Origin: Bacteroidales bacterium UBA4360
GTDB lineage: Bacteria > Bacteroidota > Bacteroidia > Bacteroidales > UBA932
Length of the DNA stretch: 46,166 bases
Direction: 5' to 3'
NCBI GenBank assembly: GCA_002393945.1
Contig: DGSO01000002.1
Coordinates: 1 to 46,166, forward strand
Positions 33,284 through 42,025 of this stretch are shown piece by piece; within the stretch, counting starts at the first letter, position 1, and the number at the start of each line of letters is the position of its first letter. The notes under the pieces are model-generated. The model saw nothing but the letters and a program-made list of their open reading frames with translations, made no database searches and was not told where the DNA came from. The translations under genes and the position numbers were made by a program.

Positions 33284-34498
33284 CTAAGCACCCAGGCGCA
33301 CGGCAAGGCGCTTGCGGATTTCCTGAAGGAACTGGAGGGAGGTGAGGCCCTTGGGGGTGATACCCTCGGAGAGGTTCACAAGGTCCTTGGTCTCAAGGCC
33401 TTCGTTCAGTGTGTCGAAGCAGGCCTGTTCCAGCTGGTTTGCATAGTTCACAAGCTCGGGAAGGTTGTCAAGCTCTCCCCTCTTGCGGAATGCGCCGCTC
33501 CATGCGAAGATGGTTGCCATAGGGTTGGTGGAGGTCTCTTCACCCTTCAGATACTTGTAATAGTGGCGGGTAACGGTGCCGTGAGCGGCTTCGTACTCGT
33601 ACTTGCCGTCGGGGCTCACGAGGACAGAGGTCATCATGGCCAGGGAACCGAATGCGGTGGATACCATGTCTGACATGACGTCGCCGTCGTAGTTCTTGCA
33701 AGCCCAGATGAAACCACCCTCAGAACGCATGACACGGGCTACGGCGTCGTCAATCAGGGTGTAGAAGTACTCGATGCCGGCGGCCTCGAACTGCTCCTTG
33801 TACTCCTTCTCGTAGATTTCCTCGAAGATAGCCTTGAAGCGGCCGTCATATTTCTTGGAAATGGTGTCCTTTGTGGCAAACCACAGGTTCTCCTTCACGT
33901 CCAGTGCATACTTGAAGCAGCTGTGTGCGAAACTGCGGATGGACTTGTCTGTGTTGTGCATGCCCTCAATGACGCCGGGGCCTGCGAACTCGTGGATAAC
34001 TTCCTCGATGCGCTCGCCGGAAACGCCTTCAAAGACCAGCTTTGCAACGCCGGGTTCCGTGGTCTGGATTTCAACGTCACGGTAGACGTCGCCATAGGCA
34101 TGACGTGCGATGGTGATTGGTTTCTTCCAGAACTTCACTGCAGGGTGGATGCTGGGGATGGTGATAGGCGTACGGAACACGGTACCGTCCAGCATTGCAC
34201 GGATGGTGCCGTTCGGGCTCTTCCACATCTGGTGCAGGTTGTACTCGCTCATGCGCTGAACGTTAGGTGTGATGGTTGCGCACTTCACGGCAACGCCAAG
34301 ACGCTTCGTAGCGTTTGCAGAGTCGATGGTCACCTGATCGGAAGTCTTGTCACGGTACGGAAGTCCAAGGTCATAGTATTCGGTCTTGAGGTCAACGAAG
34401 GGAAGGATGAGTTCATCCTTGATCATTTTCCAAAGGATTCGTGTCATTTCATCGCCGTCCATTTCGACGAGCGGAGTGGTCATTTTGATTTTTTCCAT
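33284..34498 (-). CDS. icd: NADP-dependent isocitrate dehydrogenase, eukaryotic-type
   Basis: 404 aa, close in length and sequence to the dimeric NADP-IDH of eukaryotes. N-terminal PLVEMDGDEMTRILW, substrate motif SPNGTIRAMLDGTVFR, and coenzyme segment YEYEAAHGTVTRHYY. Converts isocitrate to 2-oxoglutarate. It follows aconitase by 2 nt in an oxidative half-TCA operon, as described for Bacteroides fragilis. Convergent with the dehydrogenase gene, 6 nt apart. Confidence 0.93.
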   Translation of the reverse strand: MEKIKMTTPLVEMDGDEMTRILWKMIKDELILPFVDLKTEYYDLGLPYRDKTSDQVTIDSANATKRLGVAVKCATITPNVQRMSEYNLHQMWKSPNGTIRAMLDGTVFRTPITIPSIHPAVKFWKKPITIARHAYGDVYRDVEIQTTEPGVAKLVFEGVSGERIEEVIHEFAGPGVIEGMHNTDKSIRSFAHSCFKYALDVKENLWFATKDTISKKYDGRFKAIFEEIYEKEYKEQFEAAGIEYFYTLIDDAVARVMRSEGGFIWACKNYDGDVMSDMVSTAFGSLAMMTSVLVSPDGKYEYEAAHGTVTRHYYKYLKGEETSTNPMATIFAWSGAFRKRGELDNLPELVNYANQLEQACFDTLNEGLETKDLVNLSEGITPKGLTSLQFLQEIRKRLAVRLGA

Positions 34499-34500
34499 GA

Positions 34501-36738
34501 TTATCTGTTGTTTTTGTAGTAATTCATAAGGCAGCCATCGGCAAGGATCTGACGCTCGGTCTCGTTGAGAGGGGCGAAATGAAGGACGATGGGGACGCAG
34601 CGGCCGTCGCGGGTAATCACCTTTGCATCAGCCGATTCGGCACCGCCAAGGATGGCCTCGCGGATGCCGGGAACGAAGACGTAGTCTCCGGGAGCATAGT
34701 CAAACACTACATCCTTGTCGATAGTGAACGGTACGATACCCCAGTTGATGCAGTTGCTGCGGTAGCGCTTCGTGGCATATTCGTAGCAGATGTTGGCATC
34801 GCCTCCCAGAACCTTCTGGCAGGATGCGGCCTGCTCGCGGGCGCTTCCGTCTCCGGGCTTGCGTGCAAACACGCAGGAACCGAAGGAAGTACTCTCTGCC
34901 GACGTTCCGGCAATTGCAAGCACCTTGCGAAGGTCCTCGGTAAGCTCACCGGCGCGGCGGTTGCGGTCATCGGCCTGGATTCTCTTGGAACGGCCCACAT
35001 ATTCGGGGACGCGGCGGGAGAGGGCGAATTCGCTGAGCTTGAGCGGGTTGGAGCGATAGCTGGAAGTCTCTCCGGAAGGGATGAGCTCGTCGGTGGTGGT
35101 TACAGGGTCCTGGATTACAGCTGCAAGTTCCAGGAGCATGTTCTCCTGAAGGGCAGGCATCTGGGGCCAGTCCTTGATGTTGGGGCCGTAGCGCAGCGGC
35201 TCTTCGGGCATAGCCTTGCCGAAGCCGTTGTAGACGCGCTTCTCATAGATACGTCCGTCAAAACTGTACGGCTTGTGGGTGTCTTCGTACTCGATATCGG
35301 TTGCAGCGGTGATAACGCCGCCGTTTGCTGCAGTTGCCGCAATGGAACGGGCATCCATGAGGGCCACCATCGAGATTTGTCCCTGTCCGGGCTTGGAGCC
35401 TTCACGGTTAGGGAAGTTACGGGTTGTGTGGCGGATGGAGAGACCGTTATTGGAAGGAACGTCGCCTGCGCCGAAGCAGGGGCCGCAGAAAGCAGGCTTG
35501 ATCACAACGCCGGCCTCAAGCAGTTCCTCTGCAATGTGATTGCGTGTGGTTGCGAGATAAACGGGAGTGCTCTGAGGATAGGCGCTCATCGTGAAGTAAT
35601 CATTGCCGATGGATTTGCCCTTCAGGATGGTTGCAGCCTCGGAAAGGTTGTCATAGGTACCGCCGGAGCAGCCCGCGATGATGCCCTGGTCGGCATATAC
35701 TTTCCCGTCACGGATCTTGGAGAGGAGGTCGGGGTGGACACCGTCGCCAAAGCGCTTCTTGGTATCTTCCTCAACGGCCTTCAGTATCTTTTCAGGGTCT
35801 GCCTGAAGCTCGTGGATAGACACGGCGTTCGAGGGGTGGTAAGGAAGGGCTATCATGGACTCCTGGCTGGAGAGGTCCACGGTTATCATCGAATCGTAAT
35901 ATGCCACTGCACCGGGCTTGAGCTCCTTGTAAGCCTCAGGACGGTTATGCATCTCGAAGTACTCTTTTACCTTCTCATCGGTGACCCAAATGGAGCTGAG
36001 GCAGGTGGTTTCGGTGGTCATGACATCGATGCCGTTACGGAAGTCTATGGGCAGTTCCTTTACGCCGGGACCTGCGAACTCAAGCACCTTGTTCTTTACG
36101 AAACCGCTTTCGAAGGTAGCCTTGACAAGGGAGATAGCCACATCATGCGGGCCGATGCCCCTCTTGGGCTTGCCCTCGAGCCATACCAGCACCACCTGAG
36201 GAGCCTGGATGTCCCAGGTGTTCTCCAGGAGCTGCTTCACGAGTTCACCGCCGCCTTCGCCCACGCCCATGTTGCCAAGTGAACCGTAACGGGTATGGGA
36301 GTCAGAGCCAAGGATCATATTGCCGCAGGCTGTGAGGGCCTCACGTGCATACTGGTGGATAACCGCCTGGTTGGCAGGCACATAAATGCCGCCGTACTTC
36401 TTGGCAGCACTGAGTCCGAACACATGGTCATCTTCGTTGATGGTACCACCTACTGCACAGAGTGAATTGTGGCAGTTCGTCATTGCATAGGGAAGCGGGA
36501 ACTTGGTGAGTCCGCTTGCCCTTGCTGTCTGGATAATACCCACGTAAGTGATGTCATGGGACACCATGGCGTCGAAACGGATGTGCATGGCAGGGCCTTT
36601 GCCGCCATCCACGTCATGCTTTCTCAGAATCTGATAGGCAATTGTGTTTTCACGGGCCTCGTCTTTGGAGAGCGGAGCCTCTCTTGCGATAGTTTTTCCA
36701 TCAAGGAGAAATACTCCTTCTGAATTAAGTGTTATCAT
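34501..36738 (-). CDS. acnA: Mitochondrial-type aconitate hydratase
   Basis: 745 aa [4Fe-4S] enzyme isomerising citrate and isocitrate. Cluster cysteines appear in IIAGCSGGTYDNL and FCGPCFGAG (CxxC); active-site segments include ILGSDSHTRYG and GVGEGGGELV. The first cysteine motif, GCSGGT, differs from the SCTNS typical of most aconitases but suits the Bacteroidetes form. Lies between the CitC-CitG fusion (ATGA overlap) and isocitrate dehydrogenase (2-nt gap) in one operon. Confidence 0.9.
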   Translation of the reverse strand: MITLNSEGVFLLDGKTIAREAPLSKDEARENTIAYQILRKHDVDGGKGPAMHIRFDAMVSHDITYVGIIQTARASGLTKFPLPYAMTNCHNSLCAVGGTINEDDHVFGLSAAKKYGGIYVPANQAVIHQYAREALTACGNMILGSDSHTRYGSLGNMGVGEGGGELVKQLLENTWDIQAPQVVLVWLEGKPKRGIGPHDVAISLVKATFESGFVKNKVLEFAGPGVKELPIDFRNGIDVMTTETTCLSSIWVTDEKVKEYFEMHNRPEAYKELKPGAVAYYDSMITVDLSSQESMIALPYHPSNAVSIHELQADPEKILKAVEEDTKKRFGDGVHPDLLSKIRDGKVYADQGIIAGCSGGTYDNLSEAATILKGKSIGNDYFTMSAYPQSTPVYLATTRNHIAEELLEAGVVIKPAFCGPCFGAGDVPSNNGLSIRHTTRNFPNREGSKPGQGQISMVALMDARSIAATAANGGVITAATDIEYEDTHKPYSFDGRIYEKRVYNGFGKAMPEEPLRYGPNIKDWPQMPALQENMLLELAAVIQDPVTTTDELIPSGETSSYRSNPLKLSEFALSRRVPEYVGRSKRIQADDRNRRAGELTEDLRKVLAIAGTSAESTSFGSCVFARKPGDGSAREQAASCQKVLGGDANICYEYATKRYRSNCINWGIVPFTIDKDVVFDYAPGDYVFVPGIREAILGGAESADAKVITRDGRCVPIVLHFAPLNETERQILADGCLMNYYKNNR

Positions 36739-38429
36739 ATTACAGAGTCTATGAATATTGTCAAAGCAAGCATGTCTGCAGCACCTCCGGGAGATATATT
36801 CTCTTCACGGAAAACACCGCACATATGCTGTAATCTGTCTTCGTCAAAGTCCTTAAGCAGTTCGCCGGCTTCCTTTTTCACCTCCAGGGCGCGCTTCTCC
36901 CCTGCCCTGTGGACAATGCAAGTATCATCCAGGGTTGACATGATGTGAAGAAGAAGTTTCTTCACGTCCTTCCCCGCCCTGTAGAAAGGCAGCCAGTCTT
37001 CAAACAGTTGTTTATATCCGGTAAGCGCCTGGGCCCTTGCCCCACGCGTCTCCTGCGTGAAATGCAACTCGCTGTCCTTCAAAGAACTACGCAAAATGCT
37101 TTCCGCATTTTCACGGCAAGCATTTTGGATAAACGCCTGTCTGTCAGGACTTTGCATTTCACGCATAAATGCGTTCAGAACCAGGCCGAACGCATAAATG
37201 GCGCCCCGGTGCGTATTAACCCCGCCTGTTGCCGACATCATCGCCTTCTCCGCCTCGATCCCAAGGCGCTGAAGTTCCTCGGCATTCCCTGCCATCGCCA
37301 TCGGCACAAAATACGGTTCGATGGCCTCAATCCCCTTCAGCATCACGGAATAATCCATGTCCTTGTGGGCACCGGGCGAATCAGGACAGACCAGCCCCGG
37401 TTTCAGAGGCGTGTCGAGCTCAATGCGAAGGGCCCGTTCCGCAAGCTTCGAAAGAATGTACGGGTATGACGGTTCAGGAACCAGTGCCGATGCCTTTTCG
37501 AAACTGCCGGAGCATATGGAATCCCTCACCGCCGATGCAGAAACATAGTTGCCGCCAAGCTTCAGGCGCTCAATCTCAACCACTTCCACGGGAAGAAGCT
37601 CCTTCATCAAGGAATTATACCGGGCTGTAAGCGAATCCGAGGGCTCGCTGCCGACAAAACGCACGGAGACCCCCAGCGCCGGGATTATATGCTTTGCAAA
37701 GAGGTCGATATCCAGCCGCATCTGCTGCTGGGATGCAGCCGAAAGATCTTTCAGGAAATATGTGGGGAATGTTGCCGCAGATATGGTATATGAACTGCCG
37801 TCAAGCACCACCAGTCTTTCTCCAAGGCCGGCGGCTTCTATCATGGCCTTCCTCTCAGAATAAGAGAACATGGAGACGTCCTCCCTGACAGGTATGACAT
37901 AAAGCGTGTCAACCTGTTTCAAAGCCTCGGACAGCAGGTACCTGTGACCAAGAGTGAACGGATTGGCGTTCATGACGACGACACCGGAACGTCCCCGGCG
38001 CGCCTTTGAGCGAAGGTAGTCACAGTAGGACACCAGTCCCCTGCCGTTCTCCAGCAATACCGCCTGGGGAGCCTCCGCAAGCATTTTGAAGCCAAGGCTT
38101 CCGAACAATGGCCCGTACTGCGGCTTTGTGAAAACCTTCAGATTATGGATACCCCTTAGCGAAGCATCCTGAATGATTCTGGAGACAAGAGGAGTGAGAA
38201 GGCCTTCGCTGCGGACCTCTTCCGAGACGGCCACGCATTTGATGATGTCTGCCGACAGTCCGGCTCCGGCGAGCAGTTCCCCGGCCGGATCCAATACACC
38301 GTAATAAGTATCCAACGCATCCATCCGAAGCCCGGAGGCTTCGAGGAAGCGGGACACCTTATCCCTAAAGAAAGGAGAGCTTAAAGGCAGCTCCGATATG
38401 TCCAGGTTTCTGTACTGTTCCATCATCAT
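36735..38429 (-). CDS. CitC-CitG fusion: citrate lyase ligase and triphosphoribosyl-dephospho-CoA synthase
   Basis: 564 aa bifunctional protein. Residues 1-325 resemble [citrate lyase] ligase (CitC): a GNAT-like N-terminal lobe and a nucleotidyltransferase with VVMNANPFTLGHRYLL (about 151-166) and YVSASAVRDSI. Residues 330-564 resemble CitG, which makes the prosthetic-group precursor: KPGLVCPDSPGAHKDMDYS and ATGGVNTHRGAIYAFG. Both activities mature citrate lyase, but citD, citE and citF are not in the window. Co-operonic with aconitase (ATGA overlap). Start at 38429 or at the Met codons 38426/38423. Confidence 0.87.
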   Translation of the reverse strand: MMMEQYRNLDISELPLSSPFFRDKVSRFLEASGLRMDALDTYYGVLDPAGELLAGAGLSADIIKCVAVSEEVRSEGLLTPLVSRIIQDASLRGIHNLKVFTKPQYGPLFGSLGFKMLAEAPQAVLLENGRGLVSYCDYLRSKARRGRSGVVVMNANPFTLGHRYLLSEALKQVDTLYVIPVREDVSMFSYSERKAMIEAAGLGERLVVLDGSSYTISAATFPTYFLKDLSAASQQQMRLDIDLFAKHIIPALGVSVRFVGSEPSDSLTARYNSLMKELLPVEVVEIERLKLGGNYVSASAVRDSICSGSFEKASALVPEPSYPYILSKLAERALRIELDTPLKPGLVCPDSPGAHKDMDYSVMLKGIEAIEPYFVPMAMAGNAEELQRLGIEAEKAMMSATGGVNTHRGAIYAFGLVLNAFMREMQSPDRQAFIQNACRENAESILRSSLKDSELHFTQETRGARAQALTGYKQLFEDWLPFYRAGKDVKKLLLHIMSTLDDTCIVHRAGEKRALEVKKEAGELLKDFDEDRLQHMCGVFREENISPGGAADMLALTIFIDSVI

Positions 38430-38476
38430 GCAGGCTTTCCAATACTCCCGGTTCCGCCTGCGAACGATATCTTGTG

Positions 38477-38507
38477 CGAATGTACATATTTAAAACCGAT
38501 TTCCAAA
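38477..38507 (-). promoter_or_regulatory. Likely promoter of the citCG-acnA-icd operon
   Basis: TTTGG (-33, 38507-38503) and TACATTCG (-7, 38484-38477; one mismatch to TAnnTTTG) with a 19-nt spacer. The -33 sits in an internal loop of the palindrome described next. Confidence 0.4.
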
Positions 38508-38545
38508 GTTTTTCTTACAAATTATAAGAAAAACAACCAAATCGG
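38496..38545 (-). terminator. 50-bp nested palindrome after psuG
   Basis: CCGATTT (38496-38502) pairs with AAATCGG (38539-38545), and inside it TTTTTCTTA (38509-38517) pairs perfectly with TAAGAAAAA (38525-38533) around a 7-nt loop. On the minus strand the outer stem is followed by TTTTAAAT. It begins 9 nt after the psuG stop, as expected of a factor-independent terminator, but it could also be an operator for the downstream operon. Confidence 0.6.
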
Positions 38546-38553
38546 CCTTTATT

Positions 38554-39459
38554 TTACAAGCAGGCGGCTACTGCGGCAGCAAGCCTGGCATTGTTCAGCA
38601 CCAGCTGTATGTTGCTGTTCAGGGAATCTCCGCCGGTGATGTCCTTGATACGTGCAAGAAGGAAAGGCGTTATTTCCTTGCCGCGTATACCCTTCTCTGC
38701 GGCTTCCGACAAGGCCTGCGATATGGCGGCGTCTATCACCTCCGGATCCATGGAGTACTCAACGGGAACAGGGTTGGTAACAAGCATGCCGCCCTCAAGC
38801 CCCGCTTCCATCTTCACACGGAAGGCATCGGCAATCTCCTGAGGCGTATCCATTCTGTAATCCACCTTCAAGCCGCTTCTCCGCGTATAAAAAGCGGGAA
38901 GCTCGTCGGTCCCGTATCCGATTACAGTAACGCCCTTGGTCTCAAGATATTCCAGCGTAAGCCCAAGGTCCAGGATGGATTTGGCCCCGGCGCATATCAC
39001 CATCACTTGCGTCTTCGCAAGCTCTTCGAGGTCTGCCGATATATCCATGGTCGTTTCGGCCCCCCTGTGCACTCCCCCGATGCCACCGGTCGCAAAAACA
39101 CGGATTCCGGCCATTGCGGCTATCATCATCGTGGTGGTAACGGTAGTTGCGCCATCGGCCCCGCGGGCAACCAGAACGGGCAGATCCCGCCTCGAGGCCT
39201 TGATGACATCGCGCCCTTTCTTGCCGAGGTATTCTATCTCATCGGCCGAAAGACCGGCTTTCAAACGTCCGCCGATGATGGCCACCGTTGCAGGGACGGC
39301 GCCGTTCTCCCTTATCACCGCCTCAACCTTCAGCGCCGTCTCCACATTCTGAGGATAAGGCATGCCGTGCGAGATGATTGTCGATTCCAGCGCTACCACC
39401 GGCTTCCCAAGGCGCAGGGCTTCCGCGACCTCGGGCGATACATCCAAATACTTGTTCAT
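38554..39459 (-). CDS. psuG: Pseudouridine-5'-phosphate glycosidase
   Basis: 301 aa, normal length. Splits pseudouridine 5'-phosphate into uracil and ribose 5-phosphate. Conserved segments: VVALESTIISHGMPYPQN at the N-terminus, ATVAIIGGRLKAGL, RDLPVLVARGADGATTV, FATGGIGGVHRGAETTMDISADL and VICAGAKSILDLG. A pseudouridine kinase (psuK) is not adjacent; instead it follows a TlpA-like gene by 4 nt. Confidence 0.93.
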   Translation of the reverse strand: MNKYLDVSPEVAEALRLGKPVVALESTIISHGMPYPQNVETALKVEAVIRENGAVPATVAIIGGRLKAGLSADEIEYLGKKGRDVIKASRRDLPVLVARGADGATTVTTTMMIAAMAGIRVFATGGIGGVHRGAETTMDISADLEELAKTQVMVICAGAKSILDLGLTLEYLETKGVTVIGYGTDELPAFYTRRSGLKVDYRMDTPQEIADAFRVKMEAGLEGGMLVTNPVPVEYSMDPEVIDAAISQALSEAAEKGIRGKEITPFLLARIKDITGGDSLNSNIQLVLNNARLAAAVAACL

Positions 39460-39463
39460 CAGG

Positions 39464-39976
39464 CTATTTCAGGTTTTGAAGGGCGGCGTCCAGTTTCTGG
39501 GCCATTACCGTAGAAAGGACAATCTTCCCATTAGGGCCGATCAGATACAGGGATGGAATCCACTTGACATGGAAGGCGGCACTCACCGGGGAATCTTTCT
39601 TTCCCGAGGGATCAAACAGCTGAACGCCAGGCAGTTCCTGCTCCTTGACGAATTCCTTTACGGCGTCGAGTGTCCTGTCAAACGAGACGGACACGAATAC
39701 CACCTTGTCGGGATCGGCCTTGGAGTACATTTCCTTGAGCATCGGCACCTCTGCGCGGCAGTCCGGGCACCATGACGCCCAGAAAACGAGTGCCACATAC
39801 TTGCCACGGAAGCTGCTCAGCTTGACCATGTTTCCGTCAAGGTCCTTGAGAGCGAGTTCCGGAGCCTTCTTACCAACCTTGAGAAGGTCCGATGCATACT
39901 GTGCATCCAGATCCTGTGCCTTGAGCCCGAAAGCGAGCCCGAGCACCATGGAGATAACGGCAATAAGTTTTTTCAT
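39464..39976 (-). CDS. TlpA-like exported thioredoxin-fold protein
   Basis: 170 aa. Signal peptide MKKLIAVISMVLGLAFGLKA, then a TlpA/AhpC-type thioredoxin fold: GKKAPELALKDLDGNMVKL and active site WASWCPDCRAEVPML (CPDC), cis-proline region IPSLYLI. Probably a periplasmic disulfide reductase. ATG 39976 was chosen; a TTG at 39982 would add two residues but overlaps the promoter. Its link to psuG looks incidental. Confidence 0.85.
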   Translation of the reverse strand: MKKLIAVISMVLGLAFGLKAQDLDAQYASDLLKVGKKAPELALKDLDGNMVKLSSFRGKYVALVFWASWCPDCRAEVPMLKEMYSKADPDKVVFVSVSFDRTLDAVKEFVKEQELPGVQLFDPSGKKDSPVSAAFHVKWIPSLYLIGPNGKIVLSTVMAQKLDAALQNLK

Positions 39977-39979
39977 ATA

Positions 39980-40011
39980 CAAAAGTAATCAAAAACTATT
40001 CATTCTGCAAA
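39980..40011 (-). promoter_or_regulatory. Promoter of the tlpA-psuG operon
   Basis: TTTG (40011-40008), exactly 20 nt, TACTTTTG (39987-39980). The ATG is 3 nt after the -7 box, so the mRNA would be leaderless or start at the codon. Confidence 0.7.
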
Positions 40012-40032
40012 TATTCCGCGCAAGCCGATTTA

Positions 40033-40064
40033 TTTGCAAGGACCGCAGGATTTCGTTAAATTTG
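40033..40064 (+). promoter_or_regulatory. Promoter of the esterase-exonuclease operon
   Basis: TTTG (40033-40036), 20-nt spacer, TAAATTTG (40057-40064), with ATG at 40071. Confidence 0.7.
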
Positions 40065-40070
40065 TATGCT

Positions 40071-40967
40071 ATGAAATCAATTCATTCTGTCTCCGTTTTC
40101 CTGGCGTTCCTGCTGATGCTGTCGGCACATGAAGGAAGGTGCCAGGATGTGGTTCTGGACAGCCTCGTCCAAGACGGGACCGTCAGGTATCATTATGTAT
40201 ACGTACCCGAGACTCTTCTTCCGGAAAGGCCTCTGGTCATAATGCTCCACGGATATGGCGGCAAGGCCGACGGCTACCGCCCCGAAATGCTATCCTGCGC
40301 GAAAGAAGAGGGGTTTGCCGTCTGCATACCGCAGGGTCTGAAAGCCCCCAAGGGCAAAACGGGCTGGTATGCGGGATACCCCGCCCAGGAAGGCATGCGC
40401 CAGGACGATGATGAATTCATCTGCCATCTGGCAAAGGAAGTCGCCCGCAAATATAATTTGAAGAATCTTTTCCTCACGGGAATGTCCAACGGAGGCGAGA
40501 TGTGCTATATAATCGGCAGGAAGTACCCCCGCACTTTCAACGCAATCGCCTCTGTAGCAGGCCTTACGATGAAATGGGTTGCCGATTCCCTGTCCTTCCA
40601 TGGGCCTGTCCCTTTCATGGAGATTCATGGAACCGCAGACAGGACATCCAGATGGGATGGGGACCTTCTTAACGAAGGCGGCTGGGGATCGTATATTCCG
40701 GTAGAAGAGGCCGTTATGGCTTGGGTGAAAGAGAATGGCTGCACTCCTTGCGAGCCAGAGCCGCTTCCGCTTCTGAAAGAAGGCTCCCGCCAGGTAATTC
40801 TTCACCGCTGGGAAAATGGCATTCCATCAAGAGAAGGCGGCCCGTCCACCGAGGTCCTTCTCTACGAAGTCCAGGGCGGCAAACACAGCTGGGCCCTGAA
40901 TGACATGGACACCTGCAGGGTCATCCTGCAATTCTTCAAAAAGTGGATCAACCAAGAGGGCCGATGA
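40071..40967 (+). CDS. Secreted alpha/beta-hydrolase, PHB depolymerase/LpqC-like esterase
   Basis: 298 aa. Signal peptide MKSIHSVSVFLAFLLMLSAH; oxyanion-hole motif LVIMLHGYGGKADGY, nucleophile elbow FLTGMSNGGEM (GxSxG), FMEIHGTADRTSRWDGD with the likely catalytic Asp, and GGKHSWA with the catalytic His. Family members hydrolyse polyhydroxyalkanoates or feruloyl/acetyl esters on plant polysaccharides. The start follows the promoter by 6 nt; the frame further upstream overlaps the TlpA gene antisense and is not coding. Confidence 0.83.
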   Translation: MKSIHSVSVFLAFLLMLSAHEGRCQDVVLDSLVQDGTVRYHYVYVPETLLPERPLVIMLHGYGGKADGYRPEMLSCAKEEGFAVCIPQGLKAPKGKTGWYAGYPAQEGMRQDDDEFICHLAKEVARKYNLKNLFLTGMSNGGEMCYIIGRKYPRTFNAIASVAGLTMKWVADSLSFHGPVPFMEIHGTADRTSRWDGDLLNEGGWGSYIPVEEAVMAWVKENGCTPCEPEPLPLLKEGSRQVILHRWENGIPSREGGPSTEVLLYEVQGGKHSWALNDMDTCRVILQFFKKWINQEGR

Positions 40968-41458
40968 CTGATTTTGCAGCGATCGATTTCGAGACCGCAA
41001 ACGAGCAGCCGTCAAGCGTTTGCAGCGTCGGACTCGTGATTGTACGTGAGGGTCTTGTCACGGATACCTTCTACAGCCTTATCCATCCGGAACCGGACTA
41101 CTACCAGTGGTTCTGCATGCGCGTACACGGCCTGTGCCAGGACGACACTGAGGACGCTCCGGTATTCCCCGAGGTGTGGAGGAAAGCTGCTCATCTCATA
41201 GGAGGCCTTCCGCTGGTGGCTCATAACAGCCGCTTTGACGAAGGCTGTCTCAAGGCCGTCCACAGGGTGTATCAGATGGACTATCCGGACTACGTGTTCC
41301 ATGATACGCTGGCTGCTTCCAGGAGATACTTCGGCCGAAGCCTTCCCAACCATCAGCTGCAGACAGTGGCCGCCGCATGCGGATACGACCTCACCAGGCA
41401 TCACCACGCCCTCGCGGACGCCGAAGCCTGCGCATATATTGCGATGAAAATCCTTTAG
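40964..41458 (+). CDS. DEDDh 3'-5' exonuclease (DnaQ-like)
   Basis: 164 aa single-domain exonuclease. ExoI AAIDFETAN (Asp, Glu), ExoII PLVAHNSRFDEGCL (Asp) and ExoIII HHALADAEACAY (His, Asp) are all present, so the enzyme should be active on nucleic acid ends. ATG 40964 overlaps the esterase stop by ATGA. It converges on the acetyltransferase gene with a 4-bp overlap. It is too short for a polymerase subunit fusion. Confidence 0.87.
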   Translation: MTDFAAIDFETANEQPSSVCSVGLVIVREGLVTDTFYSLIHPEPDYYQWFCMRVHGLCQDDTEDAPVFPEVWRKAAHLIGGLPLVAHNSRFDEGCLKAVHRVYQMDYPDYVFHDTLAASRRYFGRSLPNHQLQTVAAACGYDLTRHHHALADAEACAYIAMKIL

Positions 41459-42015
41459 ACTTCAAGGTGCTTGATCACCTTGGCCGGGTTGCCCACGGCG
41501 ACGCAGTTATCGGCAATATCCTTAGTCACGACGGACCCGGCTCCGATGGTTGTATTATTGCCGATGCGGACTCCCGGAAGGATGGTCACGCTCCCGCCTA
41601 TCCACACATTGTTGCCGATGGTTACCGGCTCTGCCCATTCGCGGCGGCTGTTCCGTTCCACCGGGTCCGTGCTGTGGCAGGCGGTGTAGATGCTGACATT
41701 CGGGCCGATGAAGCAGTCGTCGCCTATCGTGACGGGGGCCTCGTCCAGTACCGTAAAATTGAAATTGGCGAAGAAACGTTTCCCCACGCGGATCTGCTTC
41801 CCGTAATCGCAGTAAAACGGCTGGTTTATAATTATTTCATCGTCTCCGACATGCCCGAGCAGCCCCTTGAGGATGGATAGCCTTTCTTGTGCCGATGACG
41901 GCGGCAGCGCATTGTATCGATGAATTACGTCCTTTACCGCTCCCAATTCTTCCAGAAGTTCGGCATCGACAGCCGAATACAACTGCCCGGCGAGCATCTT
42001 TTCTTTATCTGTCAT
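41455..42015 (-). CDS. Sugar O-acetyltransferase, Maa/LacA type
   Basis: 186 aa. N-terminal Maa domain (MTDKEKMLAGQLYSAVDAEL, PFYCDYGKQIRVGKRFFANFN) followed by left-handed beta-helix hexapeptides (VTIGDDCFIGPNVSIYTACH with catalytic His, VTIGNNVWIGGSVTILPGVRIG). Transfers acetyl from acetyl-CoA to a sugar hydroxyl such as maltose or galactoside. Likely co-transcribed with the upstream carbonic anhydrase (10-nt gap). Confidence 0.92.
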   Translation of the reverse strand: MTDKEKMLAGQLYSAVDAELLEELGAVKDVIHRYNALPPSSAQERLSILKGLLGHVGDDEIIINQPFYCDYGKQIRVGKRFFANFNFTVLDEAPVTIGDDCFIGPNVSIYTACHSTDPVERNSRREWAEPVTIGNNVWIGGSVTILPGVRIGNNTTIGAGSVVTKDIADNCVAVGNPAKVIKHLEV

Positions 42016-42025
42016 GGCCTGGACA

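Noticed and set aside
34579..36282. 567-aa plus-strand frame opposite aconitase
   Set aside because: Antisense shadow of a strongly conserved gene, with no recognisable domain.
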